Of a stretch of 52,509 bases of DNA, positions 18,247-27,039 are shown piece by piece (positions within the stretch are counted from its first letter, which is position 1; each line of letters begins with the position of its first letter). The translations under genes were made by a program, and so were the position numbers. The notes beneath the pieces are model-generated. The model ran no database searches. It was not told where the DNA came from and worked only from the letters and a program-made list of their open reading frames with translations. Source of the DNA: Paludibacteraceae bacterium (GTDB taxonomy: Bacteria > Bacteroidota > Bacteroidia > Bacteroidales > Paludibacteraceae); assembly GCA_024401435.1 (NCBI GenBank), contig JAKSLB010000021.1, positions 1 through 52,509 on the forward strand, given 5' to 3'.

Positions 18247-18627
18247 ATGGCAGAGAAAACACGATATTCAGATGCAGAATTGGAAGAATTCAAAGAGCTC
18301 ATCTTAGAAAAACTAGAAGCCGCAAATCGCGATTACGAAATATTCAAAGCATGTATGGCAAATATGGACGGAAACGACACCAGCGACACATCGCCTACAT
18401 TCAAGCAACTAGATGAAAGCGCTGCTACAATGACCAAAGAAGAAGCTGGTCGTTTAGCTCAACGTCAAATGAAGTTTATTCAACATCTACAAGCTGCTTT
18501 GATTAGAATTGAAAATAAAACTTATGGCATATGTAGAGAAACAGGCAAACTAATTCCGAAAGAACGTTTACGCGCTGTACCTCATGCAACTCTTTGCATC
18601 GATGCCAAAGAAAAAGGCGCAAAATAA
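18247..18627 (+). CDS. TraR/DksA-family transcription regulator
   Basis: A 126-residue DksA-like protein: an N-terminal coiled coil and a C-terminal zinc-finger-like module (YGICRETGKLI...HATLCIDAK). Only two of the four zinc-finger Cys remain (the CRE and LCI cysteines), as in many Bacteroidota homologues. It may bind the RNA polymerase secondary channel and act in stringent-type control. It sits upstream of lspA, an order usual in Bacteroidales, although ileS, often found in front, is absent here. A strong terminator follows. Confidence 0.88.
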   Translation: MAEKTRYSDAELEEFKELILEKLEAANRDYEIFKACMANMDGNDTSDTSPTFKQLDESAATMTKEEAGRLAQRQMKFIQHLQAALIRIENKTYGICRETGKLIPKERLRAVPHATLCIDAKEKGAK

Positions 18628-18644
18628 TACGATTATATCACACA

Positions 18645-18680
18645 GTTAGGAACTCCCTCTATGGGGTTCCTAACTTTTTT
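18645..18680 (+). terminator. Terminator after the dksA-like gene
   Basis: A 12-bp stem (GTTAGGAACTCC pairing with GGGGTTCCTAAC) followed by six T, 17 nt after the stop codon. It separates the dksA-like gene from lspA. Confidence 0.88.
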
Positions 18681-18751
18681 CTTATAACGAGACGACCATC
18701 AGGTCTATAAAGCCAATAACAAGGGAACACCCAAAAAAACAAAAATACAGG

Positions 18752-19408
18752 ATGTCACAAAAGCAAAAAACCATGATTGCATGTGGTTTTATTGGATTAA
18801 TTATTCTAATTGACCAACTTGTAAAAATTTACGTGAAAACACACTTCTTCTTAGGTGAATCCGTAGAAGTGTTCAGCTGGTTTCATATCCGATTTGTGGA
18901 AAATAATGGTATGGCATTTGGTATAGAAGTATTCAACAAAATATTTCTCACCCTATTCCGTATTGTTGCCGTAGGTTTTATTGGCTACTATTTACATCTT
19001 ATTATCAAAAAGAATTATAGCATCGGTTATATTCTTTGTGTCTCAGCACTATTAGCAGGTGCTTTCGGTAACATTATTGATTGTGTATTCTACGGGGTTA
19101 TCTTTGATGGCAGTCAATTCCCTCACTTAGCCACATTGTTCCCTGAAAAAGGATATGCACCTCTATTCTATGGAAAGGTAGTCGATATGCTCTATTTCCC
19201 ACTAATAGACACCACATTCCCTTCTTGGTTACCACTCATCGGAGGTCACCACTTCTCCTTCTTCGACCCCGTATTCAACATAGCTGATTCGGCTATTTGC
19301 ATCAGCATTTTCTGTGCAATCCTTTTTGAACGAAACTATATCAAAGAAGACTTCAAAGAGAAAGATGAAACGGAAAAAACTGACAATACACCCAAAACAG
19401 AAGAATGA
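18752..19408 (+). CDS. lspA: Lipoprotein signal peptidase (signal peptidase II)
   Basis: Inner-membrane aspartyl protease that cuts prolipoprotein signal peptides before the lipid-modified Cys. The 218 residues hold four membrane segments, the conserved VENNGMAFGI, GNIIDCVFYG, and the catalytic dyad Asp145 (KVVDMLYFP) and Asp179 (NIADSAI). It is longer than the ~165-residue E. coli enzyme because of an insertion before the second Asp and a charged tail, as usual in Bacteroidota. The stop overlaps the next gene's ATG. Confidence 0.94.
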   Translation: MSQKQKTMIACGFIGLIILIDQLVKIYVKTHFFLGESVEVFSWFHIRFVENNGMAFGIEVFNKIFLTLFRIVAVGFIGYYLHLIIKKNYSIGYILCVSALLAGAFGNIIDCVFYGVIFDGSQFPHLATLFPEKGYAPLFYGKVVDMLYFPLIDTTFPSWLPLIGGHHFSFFDPVFNIADSAICISIFCAILFERNYIKEDFKEKDETEKTDNTPKTEE

Positions 19409-19788
19409 TGAAATACTTCAAATTACTTTTATTAACTCTTCTTCCTTTGCTCACCAATTGTCATTATGACAAAGGGAATCCTATCATTCCCCAAAAGGAA
19501 ATGTCTCAAATACTTGCAGAATACTATTTGATGCAATCAACCATGACACAATTCGAATTGCCTAATAATGAAAGACGATTTTTCTACTATTCACAAATAC
19601 TAGATAAATATGGCTTCACTGAAGCTGATTTCGACTCTTCCGTCGTTTGGTACACCAAAAATATGGATGTTTTTGAACAAGTATACAAAAACGCCAATTC
19701 TATACTTGAAGCGAAAAAAGATTCTTTAAACAGACTACTAACCTCTCAACCAGAAGGTCAGCCGAAAGAAACTCCTGCTGAACAATGA
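19405..19788 (+). CDS. DUF4296 family lipoprotein
   Basis: A 127-residue protein with a lipoprotein signal ending at Cys19 (LLTNC) and the DUF4296 core MSQILAEYYLMQSTM...FDSSVVWYTKNMDVFEQVY. The family is found almost only in Bacteroidota, next to lspA, and has no known function. It overlaps lspA by 4 nt and the following gene by 4 nt, so the three are translationally coupled. Confidence 0.88.
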   Translation: MMKYFKLLLLTLLPLLTNCHYDKGNPIIPQKEMSQILAEYYLMQSTMTQFELPNNERRFFYYSQILDKYGFTEADFDSSVVWYTKNMDVFEQVYKNANSILEAKKDSLNRLLTSQPEGQPKETPAEQ

Positions 19789-20129
19789 AACGATTTGCTG
19801 CCAACAAAATCTTTTTATCCGAACATCAAATCTATACAAACGCTGTCATCGAATTGTCTGACACAGGTGTGCTAACACATATCACATCCTTATCTGAAAG
19901 TTCTGAAATTCATTCTACACCATTCTTTAACGGCATCATTCTACCTTTTAGTTCCTTGGATTGTCAAAAACATCTGACTGCTGATTTATCCTCTTTTATA
20001 CGCAACTTATTCAATGGAAAGGAATACAAAACAGATGACACTATTTCCGCTTTAACACTTATTTCAAGCGCAAATCTTTTCTCATCTCATGTCATTTCAA
20101 ACCCTCTCATAAAAGAAATTTACCCCTAA
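19785..20129 (+). CDS. Small conserved-position protein, possible reduced amidohydrolase N-domain
   Basis: A 114-residue protein without signal peptide. The start (ANKIFLSEHQIYTNAVIELSD) and the stretch FFNGIILPF resemble the N-terminal beta-sandwich of amidohydrolases, but the metal-binding HxH and the rest of the barrel are missing. It overlaps the DUF4296 gene by 4 nt and converges with yigZ with a 4-nt overlap. Function unknown; the amidohydrolase link is a weak resemblance only. Confidence 0.6.
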   Translation: MKRFAANKIFLSEHQIYTNAVIELSDTGVLTHITSLSESSEIHSTPFFNGIILPFSSLDCQKHLTADLSSFIRNLFNGKEYKTDDTISALTLISSANLFSSHVISNPLIKEIYP

Positions 20130-20725
20130 ATATCCTCTACTGTTAACCCCTCTATTTTTTGCAACTTACTGAGCACTTTTTCATATTCACTCTGACGAAT
20201 CTGTAATTGCATTACACATTCATTATCAAACGTTTGAGAAAGCACCGTCGGTCCATCCTCCTTTATCACTTTCATCACATCATTCATCACCAAATATCCA
20301 AAATGAATGGTGAATGCCACCTCTATCTTCTTCTCTACTATCGTGTTTTGTTCCAAAGCATCCAACGATGCTGTTCTATACGCATTAATCAATCCACTTG
20401 TCCCTAATAAAGTACCACCAAAATAACGTACTACCACCAACAACACATTCACCACATCTTTCGACACCAAGACTCCTAACATCGGCTTACCAGCAGTACC
20501 CGAAGGCTCTCCATCATCATTCGCACGTGTTTCTATGTTCATTGGATTTATCCGATAGGCAAAACACACATGACGAGCATCATGATACTTCTTGCGAAAT
20601 TCATCTATAATAACTTTCACTTGCTCTTTCGTGGATACGGGAAATGCGAAAGCAAAAAACTTACTTCCTTTCTCCTTGTATAATCCTTCTGATGATTCTG
20701 TAATGGTTAAATAGGTATCTTCCAC
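20126..20725 (-). CDS. YigZ / IMPACT family protein
   Basis: A 199-residue protein with an N-terminal UPF0029/Impact domain (DARHVCFAYRI, ANDDGEPSGTAGKPML, VVRYFGGTLLGTSGLI) and a C-terminal DUF1949 ferredoxin-like domain. Bacterial members bind RNA or ribosomes weakly; the precise role is uncertain. The GTG at 20723-20725 (VEDTYLTITES) is chosen as start: the upstream in-frame ATG at 20770 would add a non-conserved hydrophobic stretch and begin inside the REP palindrome at 20759-20786. Confidence 0.85.
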   Translation of the reverse strand: MEDTYLTITESSEGLYKEKGSKFFAFAFPVSTKEQVKVIIDEFRKKYHDARHVCFAYRINPMNIETRANDDGEPSGTAGKPMLGVLVSKDVVNVLLVVVRYFGGTLLGTSGLINAYRTASLDALEQNTIVEKKIEVAFTIHFGYLVMNDVMKVIKEDGPTVLSQTFDNECVMQLQIRQSEYEKVLSKLQKIEGLTVEDI

Positions 20726-20758
20726 GAAAAAACAATATAAAAAATGAAGGTTGAAACT

Positions 20759-20786
20759 ATAGAGACGCATAATTATGCGTCTCTAC
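20759..20786. repeat. 28-nt REP-like palindrome, copy 2
   Basis: 26 of the 28 nt form a perfect palindrome (TAGAGACGCATAA then its reverse complement, 20760-20785). It lies between the helicase stop and the yigZ start, so it may also affect transcript ends. Confidence 0.8.
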
Positions 20787-20791
20787 AATTT

Positions 20792-22609
20792 TTATCGATT
20801 ACGACGGAAACTATCTTTGTTGCGTCGGAACTCTTTTTTAGGTCGACTGCTTTTTTTGTCTTCACCCTTTCCTTTGTTCCATTCCTTATCATCACCCTTA
20901 GATCTTCTTCTATCACGATCATGGCGATCTCTTCTACCTCGACCTCCACCTTCTTCATCCATATCTCGACGAGATTTTCTATCCTTGAAAACTTCCATCA
21001 ATTGGATGCCATCTTTCTGATGTGCAAAGGCACTCATCATAGAAGGAACCACACTCTTATCTACATCAAAGAATGAATAACGAGGTGTAATCTCAATATC
21101 ATGAACGTCTATATCATGGCTATCCGTCGTCTCATTAATCAATCCTAAAACACGTTTTGGTGTAAACCCATCACGTGTACCCATATTGATTTTCAAACGC
21201 ATAACATCGCCAGAGCCTCTTCTTCCTCTTCCAGAACGATCACGATCTCCTCTCGACTTCTTATCCTTAGTATCAGGAATATTCAAATCTGGAGCATCCT
21301 TATAATACTCTAAGAAACGATTGAATTCCTGTGAAACAAAGTTAACAATCAAATCCTCGCGACTGATGTCTTTCAATTGTTCCATAATCATCGGCAAATA
21401 AGGCTGTATCTGCTCTCTATCAACATTTTCACCTGCATTTTGAATTTTACCAATCAACGAGAACAACTGACTCTGACAAACTTCCAATCCAGAAGGGACT
21501 TGCTGTTGCACAAACGTACGATTGATTGTTCTCTCAATCGTTTTGATTCTTCCCTTCTCTTTCGAATGAATAATTGAAACAGAAATACCCTTCTTTCCTG
21601 CACGACCCGTACGTCCACTTCTGTGTGTATAATTCTCCACATCATCTGGTAAGTTATAATTGATGACATGAGTCAAATTGTTCACATCCAATCCTCTGGC
21701 AGCCACATCGGTTGCAACCAATATTTGAAGATTTTTAATACGGAATCGTTGCATTACAGTATCACGTTGTGCTTGTGACAAATCGCCATGCAAAGCATCA
21801 GCATTATAACCGTCTTGCATCAATTTTTCTGCCACCTCTTTTGTCTCTTGACGAGTACGGCAGAAGATGATAGCATATATATCAGGATTGATATCTACAA
21901 CACGTTTCAAGCAATTATAACGATCTTTTGCTTGTACCATATAATAGACATGCTCTACATTTTCCGTTCCAGAATTTTTGCGACCAATAGCAATCTCTAC
22001 ACTATTACGCATATATTTTTTTGCAATGTTAGCAATCTCTTTCGGCATTGTGGCAGAAAACAACAACGTACGTCTCTCCTCTGGAATCTCTTCCAAAATG
22101 CGTTCTATATCCTCCTGAAAGCCCATATTAAGCATCTCATCCGCCTCATCCAACACCAAGTATTTAATAGCGGAAAGATTAACCTTCCCCCTTTCTATCA
22201 AATCGATCAATCGTCCTGGAGTAGCCACCAAAATCTGAGGCGGCACATCCAACTGCTTAAACTGGCTAACAATGTTTTCTCCACCATAAACAGGGACAAT
22301 CTTCATTCCATTAATGTACTTTGAAAAATTTTTCAGATCATTTGAAATCTGAATACACAACTCCCTTGTCGGCGAAAGGACAAGAGCTTGGATTTTTTTC
22401 ACACTGCTATCTGTTAATTGTAACAACGGAAGACCAAAACCTGCGGTCTTACCTGTTCCCGTTTGGGCAAGTGCGACTAAATCCTCTGTACTATCTCCTA
22501 ACAGAAACGGAGTCACTTTCTCCTGAATTGGCATAGGTTCAACAAAACCTAAATCTTGAATGCCATGAAGGATCTCTTCGCTAAGCCCTAATTCCTCAAA
22601 TGTACTCAT
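20792..22609 (-). CDS. DEAD-box RNA helicase, CshA/DeaD type
   Basis: A 605-residue ATP-dependent RNA helicase for cold-related RNA folding, ribosome assembly or decay. It has the Q motif (VEPMPIQEK), AQTGTGKT, PTRELCIQI, TPGRLIDL, DEAD in LDEADEMLNMGF, SAT, VATDVAARGLDV and HRSGRTGRAG. These are followed by a DbpA-like RRM domain (GDVMRLKINMGTRDGF...IDVHDIEI) and a basic tail (RKSRRDMDEEGGGRGRRDR and onward to RRNR). The ATG at 22609 is chosen because a canonical promoter (22637-22668) overlaps the more upstream TTG at 22639. Its tail resembles the tail of the rRNA methyltransferase at the left end. Confidence 0.92.
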   Translation of the reverse strand: MSTFEELGLSEEILHGIQDLGFVEPMPIQEKVTPFLLGDSTEDLVALAQTGTGKTAGFGLPLLQLTDSSVKKIQALVLSPTRELCIQISNDLKNFSKYINGMKIVPVYGGENIVSQFKQLDVPPQILVATPGRLIDLIERGKVNLSAIKYLVLDEADEMLNMGFQEDIERILEEIPEERRTLLFSATMPKEIANIAKKYMRNSVEIAIGRKNSGTENVEHVYYMVQAKDRYNCLKRVVDINPDIYAIIFCRTRQETKEVAEKLMQDGYNADALHGDLSQAQRDTVMQRFRIKNLQILVATDVAARGLDVNNLTHVINYNLPDDVENYTHRSGRTGRAGKKGISVSIIHSKEKGRIKTIERTINRTFVQQQVPSGLEVCQSQLFSLIGKIQNAGENVDREQIQPYLPMIMEQLKDISREDLIVNFVSQEFNRFLEYYKDAPDLNIPDTKDKKSRGDRDRSGRGRRGSGDVMRLKINMGTRDGFTPKRVLGLINETTDSHDIDVHDIEITPRYSFFDVDKSVVPSMMSAFAHQKDGIQLMEVFKDRKSRRDMDEEGGGRGRRDRHDRDRRRSKGDDKEWNKGKGEDKKSSRPKKEFRRNKDSFRRNR

Positions 22610-22636
22610 ATCGTACCTATCAATAAAATTAAAATG

Positions 22637-22668
22637 CAAAATTACTATTTTTTTCGCTTTTTTTCAAA
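22637..22668 (-). promoter_or_regulatory. Promoter of the DEAD-box helicase gene
   Basis: TTTG (22665-22668) and TAATTTTG (22637-22644) with a 20-nt spacer, a full match to the Bacteroidota consensus. It places the transcript start just before the ATG at 22609. Confidence 0.8.
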
Positions 22669-22997
22669 CTTGTTTTTAATATGTTATAAAAACTATAATA
22701 CTGCCACTTTTTCGAACCAGTTGCTAAATTAAGAAAATAAAGTTTAATTTAGCAGATTACATATCTCCCTCGTTGTTTATTTAACGTGAGTTCAATGAAT
22801 TTAACTAATTGATTATAAATTTGGCAAAAGGCTCAAATTATTGTAATATTGCAATGACGTTTTTAGGACTTCCTTCTATTCTCTTAGACGTCTTGAAACA
22901 TTTTCAAGTTTAAATTAAAAAGAAGACTTGATCTTATTTAGCTTACAAAATTTCACGTAATGAATTTTTAGAATCCACCTAACTAAACGAAACCAAA
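22669..22997. other. AT-rich leader region before the arabinofuranosidase gene
   Basis: No ORF. A plus-strand TAAATTTG box lies at 22816-22823, about 180 nt before the start codon, without a clear -33 partner. A degenerate repeat arm GAATTTTTAGAATCCACCT is seen just before the gene. No operator or riboswitch is recognised. Confidence 0.45.
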
Positions 22998-25900
22998 ATG
23001 AGACTTCATTTTTCAAGAAACACAAATGCAAGACATCAATTCATGTGCCTATTTCTTCTCGCAGTATGCGTTACATCCGTGCAAGCTCAGATAGAACTCA
23101 AATTTGATCTGAACAATCGCGGCGACCTCGTTACAGAAGACCATTATGGTATCTTCTACGAGGAAATCAATCACGCTGGAGACGGAGGGCTCTATGCCGA
23201 GTTGATTCGCAACCGTTCCTTCGAAGAAGATATGGACAGCCCTATATGTTGGAGTGCTGTGGGTAATGCTTCAATGAGCCTTACAACTGACAAATTACTC
23301 AACACAGTTCAGCTACGCGCACTGAAAGTCAACATAAAGTCCGAGAATGCCGGCATACGCAACGAGGGATACTGGGGCATCAACATTGTTAACGGACGTG
23401 AATATGACCTCTCATTCTGGCTCCGCGCCGAGGATAGCTACAATGGTAATATCGTTGCTGAACTGCAAAATGCAAATGGACAAAATTTAGGACGTACGAC
23501 CATCAGCATCAATGCTACACAGGAATGGCAGAAATACACTGCCAAAATCACTGCCACAGGAACAGACACCAAGGGTTACATGTCTCTAAAAGGCGACAAA
23601 AAAGGTGTTATCTTCTTGGACGTCGTCAGCCTATTTCCACCCACTTTCAAGGGTCGTAAAAACGGTTGCCGTCCCGACCTGGCTCAAATGTTAGCCGACA
23701 TGCACCCTCGTTTCATGCGCTTCCCTGGAGGATGCTACATTGAAGGGTCGTGGGGAGATGGACAAACCAACCGTTTTGAATGGAAGAAAACTATCGGTCC
23801 CATCGAAGAACGACCAGGACACATGAACCGCAACTGGGATTATAAAGTGACCGACGGACAAGGCTACCACGAATACCTCGAATTGGCTGAAGATCTCGAA
23901 GCAAATGCTATGTTCGTAGTGAACATCGGTATCGGACACGATTGGAGAGTTGATGAAAACGATATTGATCCATTCATTCAAGAAGCCCTTGATGCCATCG
24001 AATATGCCAACGGAGACACAGGAACCTACTATGGACACCTACGCGCCCAAAATGGTCACCCGGAACCATTCAACTTGAAATACATAGAAATCGGCAACGA
24101 ACAAGAGTTTATGCTCAACCGAACAGACTACATGAAACGTTATATGCAGTTCTACCACGCCATCAAGACTCGCTGGCCCAACCTGCATCTCATCGCCGAC
24201 AGCTATTTGTTCGACGACATCACAGAACCCGTAGAACTGAAAGACGAGCATTACTACGAATCTCCCGAATTCTTCATCAGCCAATATGGACGTTATGACA
24301 ACCAGTCCAAATCCACTACACATATCTATGTGGGCGAATATGCCGTGACGAAGGAATATGGCGTTCTTGGAAATATGAATGCAGCCATTGGTGAAGCTGT
24401 ATTCATGCAAGGTTGCGAAAACAATAGCGAAGCAGTCAGAATGATGAGCTATGCGCCCATCTTCACCCATGAGGACAACTTCAATTGGCGTCCCGACATG
24501 ATACGTTTCAATAGCTCAGTGAGTTACGGAACGCCATCGTACTACGTTCAAAAACTATTCTCAAACAATATAGGAAAACAGAATATCCGCTGGACGGAAA
24601 AGAACAATGGTACCAGCCTCAACTCAAACAAAGGTTCCATCGGTTTCGCTACATGGTCCACCGCTGCCACCTTCACAAACCTACAAGCAAAAATTGCAGA
24701 TGGCACTGTCATCACAGGCAACAACACCACCTCTGCAAACTGGATAACATCACTTGGATCATGGAGCATTAACAATGGCATCTTCAAACAAACCAATGCT
24801 TCACAGACGGATGTCCGTTGCGTGATGAACACCGTCTATGACTTGACAGACCTCGATATGACAATTCACGCTACGAAACAAAGCGGTTCAGAAGGCTTCC
24901 TCATCATATTCAACTACATCGACGAAAACAACTTCGCATGGCTCAACCTCGGTGGATGGAGCAATTCAAAACATGCCGTAGAACAATGCCAAAGCGGTGT
25001 TAAAAGCGTTCTCGGAGAAAAAACCGGGTCACTTACCACAGGAAAAGAATACACTATTCGTATCAAAAAAGAGGGTCAACACGTGCGCTGCTATCTCGAC
25101 GGGGAAGCTATCATTGATGCCAATCTTCGCACATATGGAACTCGTACCATCTACACCTCAGCTAACATCAACGATGATACCAACACAATGTACGTTAAGT
25201 TAGTCAACCCTTCCAATAGTCAGAAGAAGGTAACACTTGCCCTCACTGGCGGTCAAGCCGAGAGTGCTGAAGCAGAAATACTCTCAGCCACCAACGGCAC
25301 CGATGAGAATACCACGACAAATCCTCAACGCATTGTACCTCATACTCAACAACTGACCATTCAGGAAGATGGCACAATAGACTACACATGTCCCGCCTAT
25401 TCCGTAGGAGTGATACGTCTGTTAGTCAATAATGTACCTACACAACCAGCTCCACTACCTGAACCCGTTCTTAGTTTTTCCTTTGAAGACGGGAAACCTA
25501 TAGATGACAGCGGCACATATAGCTGCAACCTCATTGGACAGGCATCTATCATCACCCTTGACGATGGTAACCACGTACTCGCCACAGGACACAAGGGTGA
25601 AAAAAGTTATATGGACATACCTGTGGATGCCGCAAAACAGGTTTTTGCCAACGTAAATGACTACACCATAAGCATTAATCTCCTACAACGCATTGGTAAC
25701 AACACGGACAAATTCTGCTGGGCTTACGCCATGGAACGAGGTACCGACCAATACATAGGACTTGTCAACACGGGTGGTAACAACGATTGGTACTACGAAA
25801 TCAAGAACGAAAACACAGAAGGTACTCATTCATACTCTGGTATCAGTATCGGCGACTGGCATAATATCACCTACACGCAACAAGGAAACATCGGGCGAAT

Positions 25901-27023
25901 CTATGTTGATGGACACCTTCAAAACGAGATAAACATGACGTTGAAACCATCATCGTTCATCAACAACATCACACATTTCACCATTGGTCACTCTCCATTC
26001 AGTGCTGACGCCATCATGGAAAATGCACTATTCGACGACTTTTTCATCTTCGACACAGCACTCTCACCCGAACAAGTAATGGAGATAGGACGACGTGCAA
26101 CAGCAATGGAATATGCCGACCGCTACAAAAGTTCCGATGCTGAGTATCAAGCATTCAAGACTTTAGTAAAAGAGGTAAAGAACTACGTCAACGACACCGA
26201 AGATGATGATCTAAAGCAGGCCTACGCCACAGCAGAACGTGTTCTCAACTCAACAAGTTCCACCACCTCCACAATCAACCACGCATACATGACCTTGGCA
26301 GAAGCTGTAACCACTTATCAACAGACACAGCTAATGCTTGCACAAAACGGACAGCCAGCCAACCTCACCTTCCTCATCACGAATAGTTCTTTCACACGCT
26401 ACAACGTAGGATGGCAGGGGGCTGACCTCAGTGTCGCCTACAATGGCTATGCCAACGAGACGGCAGAACAATATTCTTGTCCATTCGATATCTGGCAAGA
26501 AATCGAAGGTCTTCCCGCAGGCACCTATATTCTCACGTGCAAAGCCTTCTATCGTGCTGGCTCAATCGATGCTGGCTACGAAGCATGGCGAAACAACAAT
26601 GCCTCGACACTCAACGCACAACTCTACGCGAACGATGTCAGCACACCATTGCCCAATTTGTTCAGTTCTACCGCCTACTCTTACAATCCTTATACCTACC
26701 CAGACAATCTCAAACAAGCTTCTGCCGCTCTCAATGACGCAAACGCTTACGCACCCGTCTCGGTAAACATTGATATCAACGAAGGACAAACCTTGCGAAT
26801 TGGAATCCGCAAGCAACCTATCGTATCCGCAGATTGGGCAGCATACGACCACTTCCAACTCTTCTATGTAAAAAGCACAACCGATGTGGAAGACGTCAAT
26901 TCAGATCATTCCAGCGATTCTATCTTTGATCTTCAAGGTCGTATCGTCCGCAAAAAAACTAATATGACAACTATGCCTAAGGGATTGTATATCATCAATA
27001 GAAACAAAATGATAATAAAATAA
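22998..27023 (+). CDS. Multidomain alpha-L-arabinofuranosidase (GH51-type)
   Basis: A 1341-residue exported enzyme that removes alpha-L-arabinofuranosyl side chains from arabinoxylan or arabinan. After the signal peptide (1-30, VQA) come a carbohydrate-binding-like sandwich (about 70-210) and a GH51 barrel with RFPGGCYIEG and the catalytic pair Glu368 (IEIGNEQEF, acid/base) and Glu447 (YVGEYAV, nucleophile). An inserted concanavalin-like domain (about 560-710), the arabinofuranosidase C-terminal strands, a LamG-like domain (about 830-1030), a helical linker, another sandwich (about 1110-1290) and a short C-terminal sorting-like tail (DLQGRIV...KGLYIINRNKMIIK) follow. Base composition is visibly more GC-rich than the neighbours, suggesting acquisition. 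It is not next to a SusC/SusD pair. Confidence 0.9.
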   Translation: MRLHFSRNTNARHQFMCLFLLAVCVTSVQAQIELKFDLNNRGDLVTEDHYGIFYEEINHAGDGGLYAELIRNRSFEEDMDSPICWSAVGNASMSLTTDKLLNTVQLRALKVNIKSENAGIRNEGYWGINIVNGREYDLSFWLRAEDSYNGNIVAELQNANGQNLGRTTISINATQEWQKYTAKITATGTDTKGYMSLKGDKKGVIFLDVVSLFPPTFKGRKNGCRPDLAQMLADMHPRFMRFPGGCYIEGSWGDGQTNRFEWKKTIGPIEERPGHMNRNWDYKVTDGQGYHEYLELAEDLEANAMFVVNIGIGHDWRVDENDIDPFIQEALDAIEYANGDTGTYYGHLRAQNGHPEPFNLKYIEIGNEQEFMLNRTDYMKRYMQFYHAIKTRWPNLHLIADSYLFDDITEPVELKDEHYYESPEFFISQYGRYDNQSKSTTHIYVGEYAVTKEYGVLGNMNAAIGEAVFMQGCENNSEAVRMMSYAPIFTHEDNFNWRPDMIRFNSSVSYGTPSYYVQKLFSNNIGKQNIRWTEKNNGTSLNSNKGSIGFATWSTAATFTNLQAKIADGTVITGNNTTSANWITSLGSWSINNGIFKQTNASQTDVRCVMNTVYDLTDLDMTIHATKQSGSEGFLIIFNYIDENNFAWLNLGGWSNSKHAVEQCQSGVKSVLGEKTGSLTTGKEYTIRIKKEGQHVRCYLDGEAIIDANLRTYGTRTIYTSANINDDTNTMYVKLVNPSNSQKKVTLALTGGQAESAEAEILSATNGTDENTTTNPQRIVPHTQQLTIQEDGTIDYTCPAYSVGVIRLLVNNVPTQPAPLPEPVLSFSFEDGKPIDDSGTYSCNLIGQASIITLDDGNHVLATGHKGEKSYMDIPVDAAKQVFANVNDYTISINLLQRIGNNTDKFCWAYAMERGTDQYIGLVNTGGNNDWYYEIKNENTEGTHSYSGISIGDWHNITYTQQGNIGRIYVDGHLQNEINMTLKPSSFINNITHFTIGHSPFSADAIMENALFDDFFIFDTALSPEQVMEIGRRATAMEYADRYKSSDAEYQAFKTLVKEVKNYVNDTEDDDLKQAYATAERVLNSTSSTTSTINHAYMTLAEAVTTYQQTQLMLAQNGQPANLTFLITNSSFTRYNVGWQGADLSVAYNGYANETAEQYSCPFDIWQEIEGLPAGTYILTCKAFYRAGSIDAGYEAWRNNNASTLNAQLYANDVSTPLPNLFSSTAYSYNPYTYPDNLKQASAALNDANAYAPVSVNIDINEGQTLRIGIRKQPIVSADWAAYDHFQLFYVKSTTDVEDVNSDHSSDSIFDLQGRIVRKKTNMTTMPKGLYIINRNKMIIK

Positions 27024-27039
27024 TATAGCCATTATAAGT

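Noticed and set aside
20726-20770. Upstream ATG for yigZ
   Set aside because: It begins inside the REP palindrome and adds a non-conserved hydrophobic stretch; the GTG at 20725 fits the family N-terminus.
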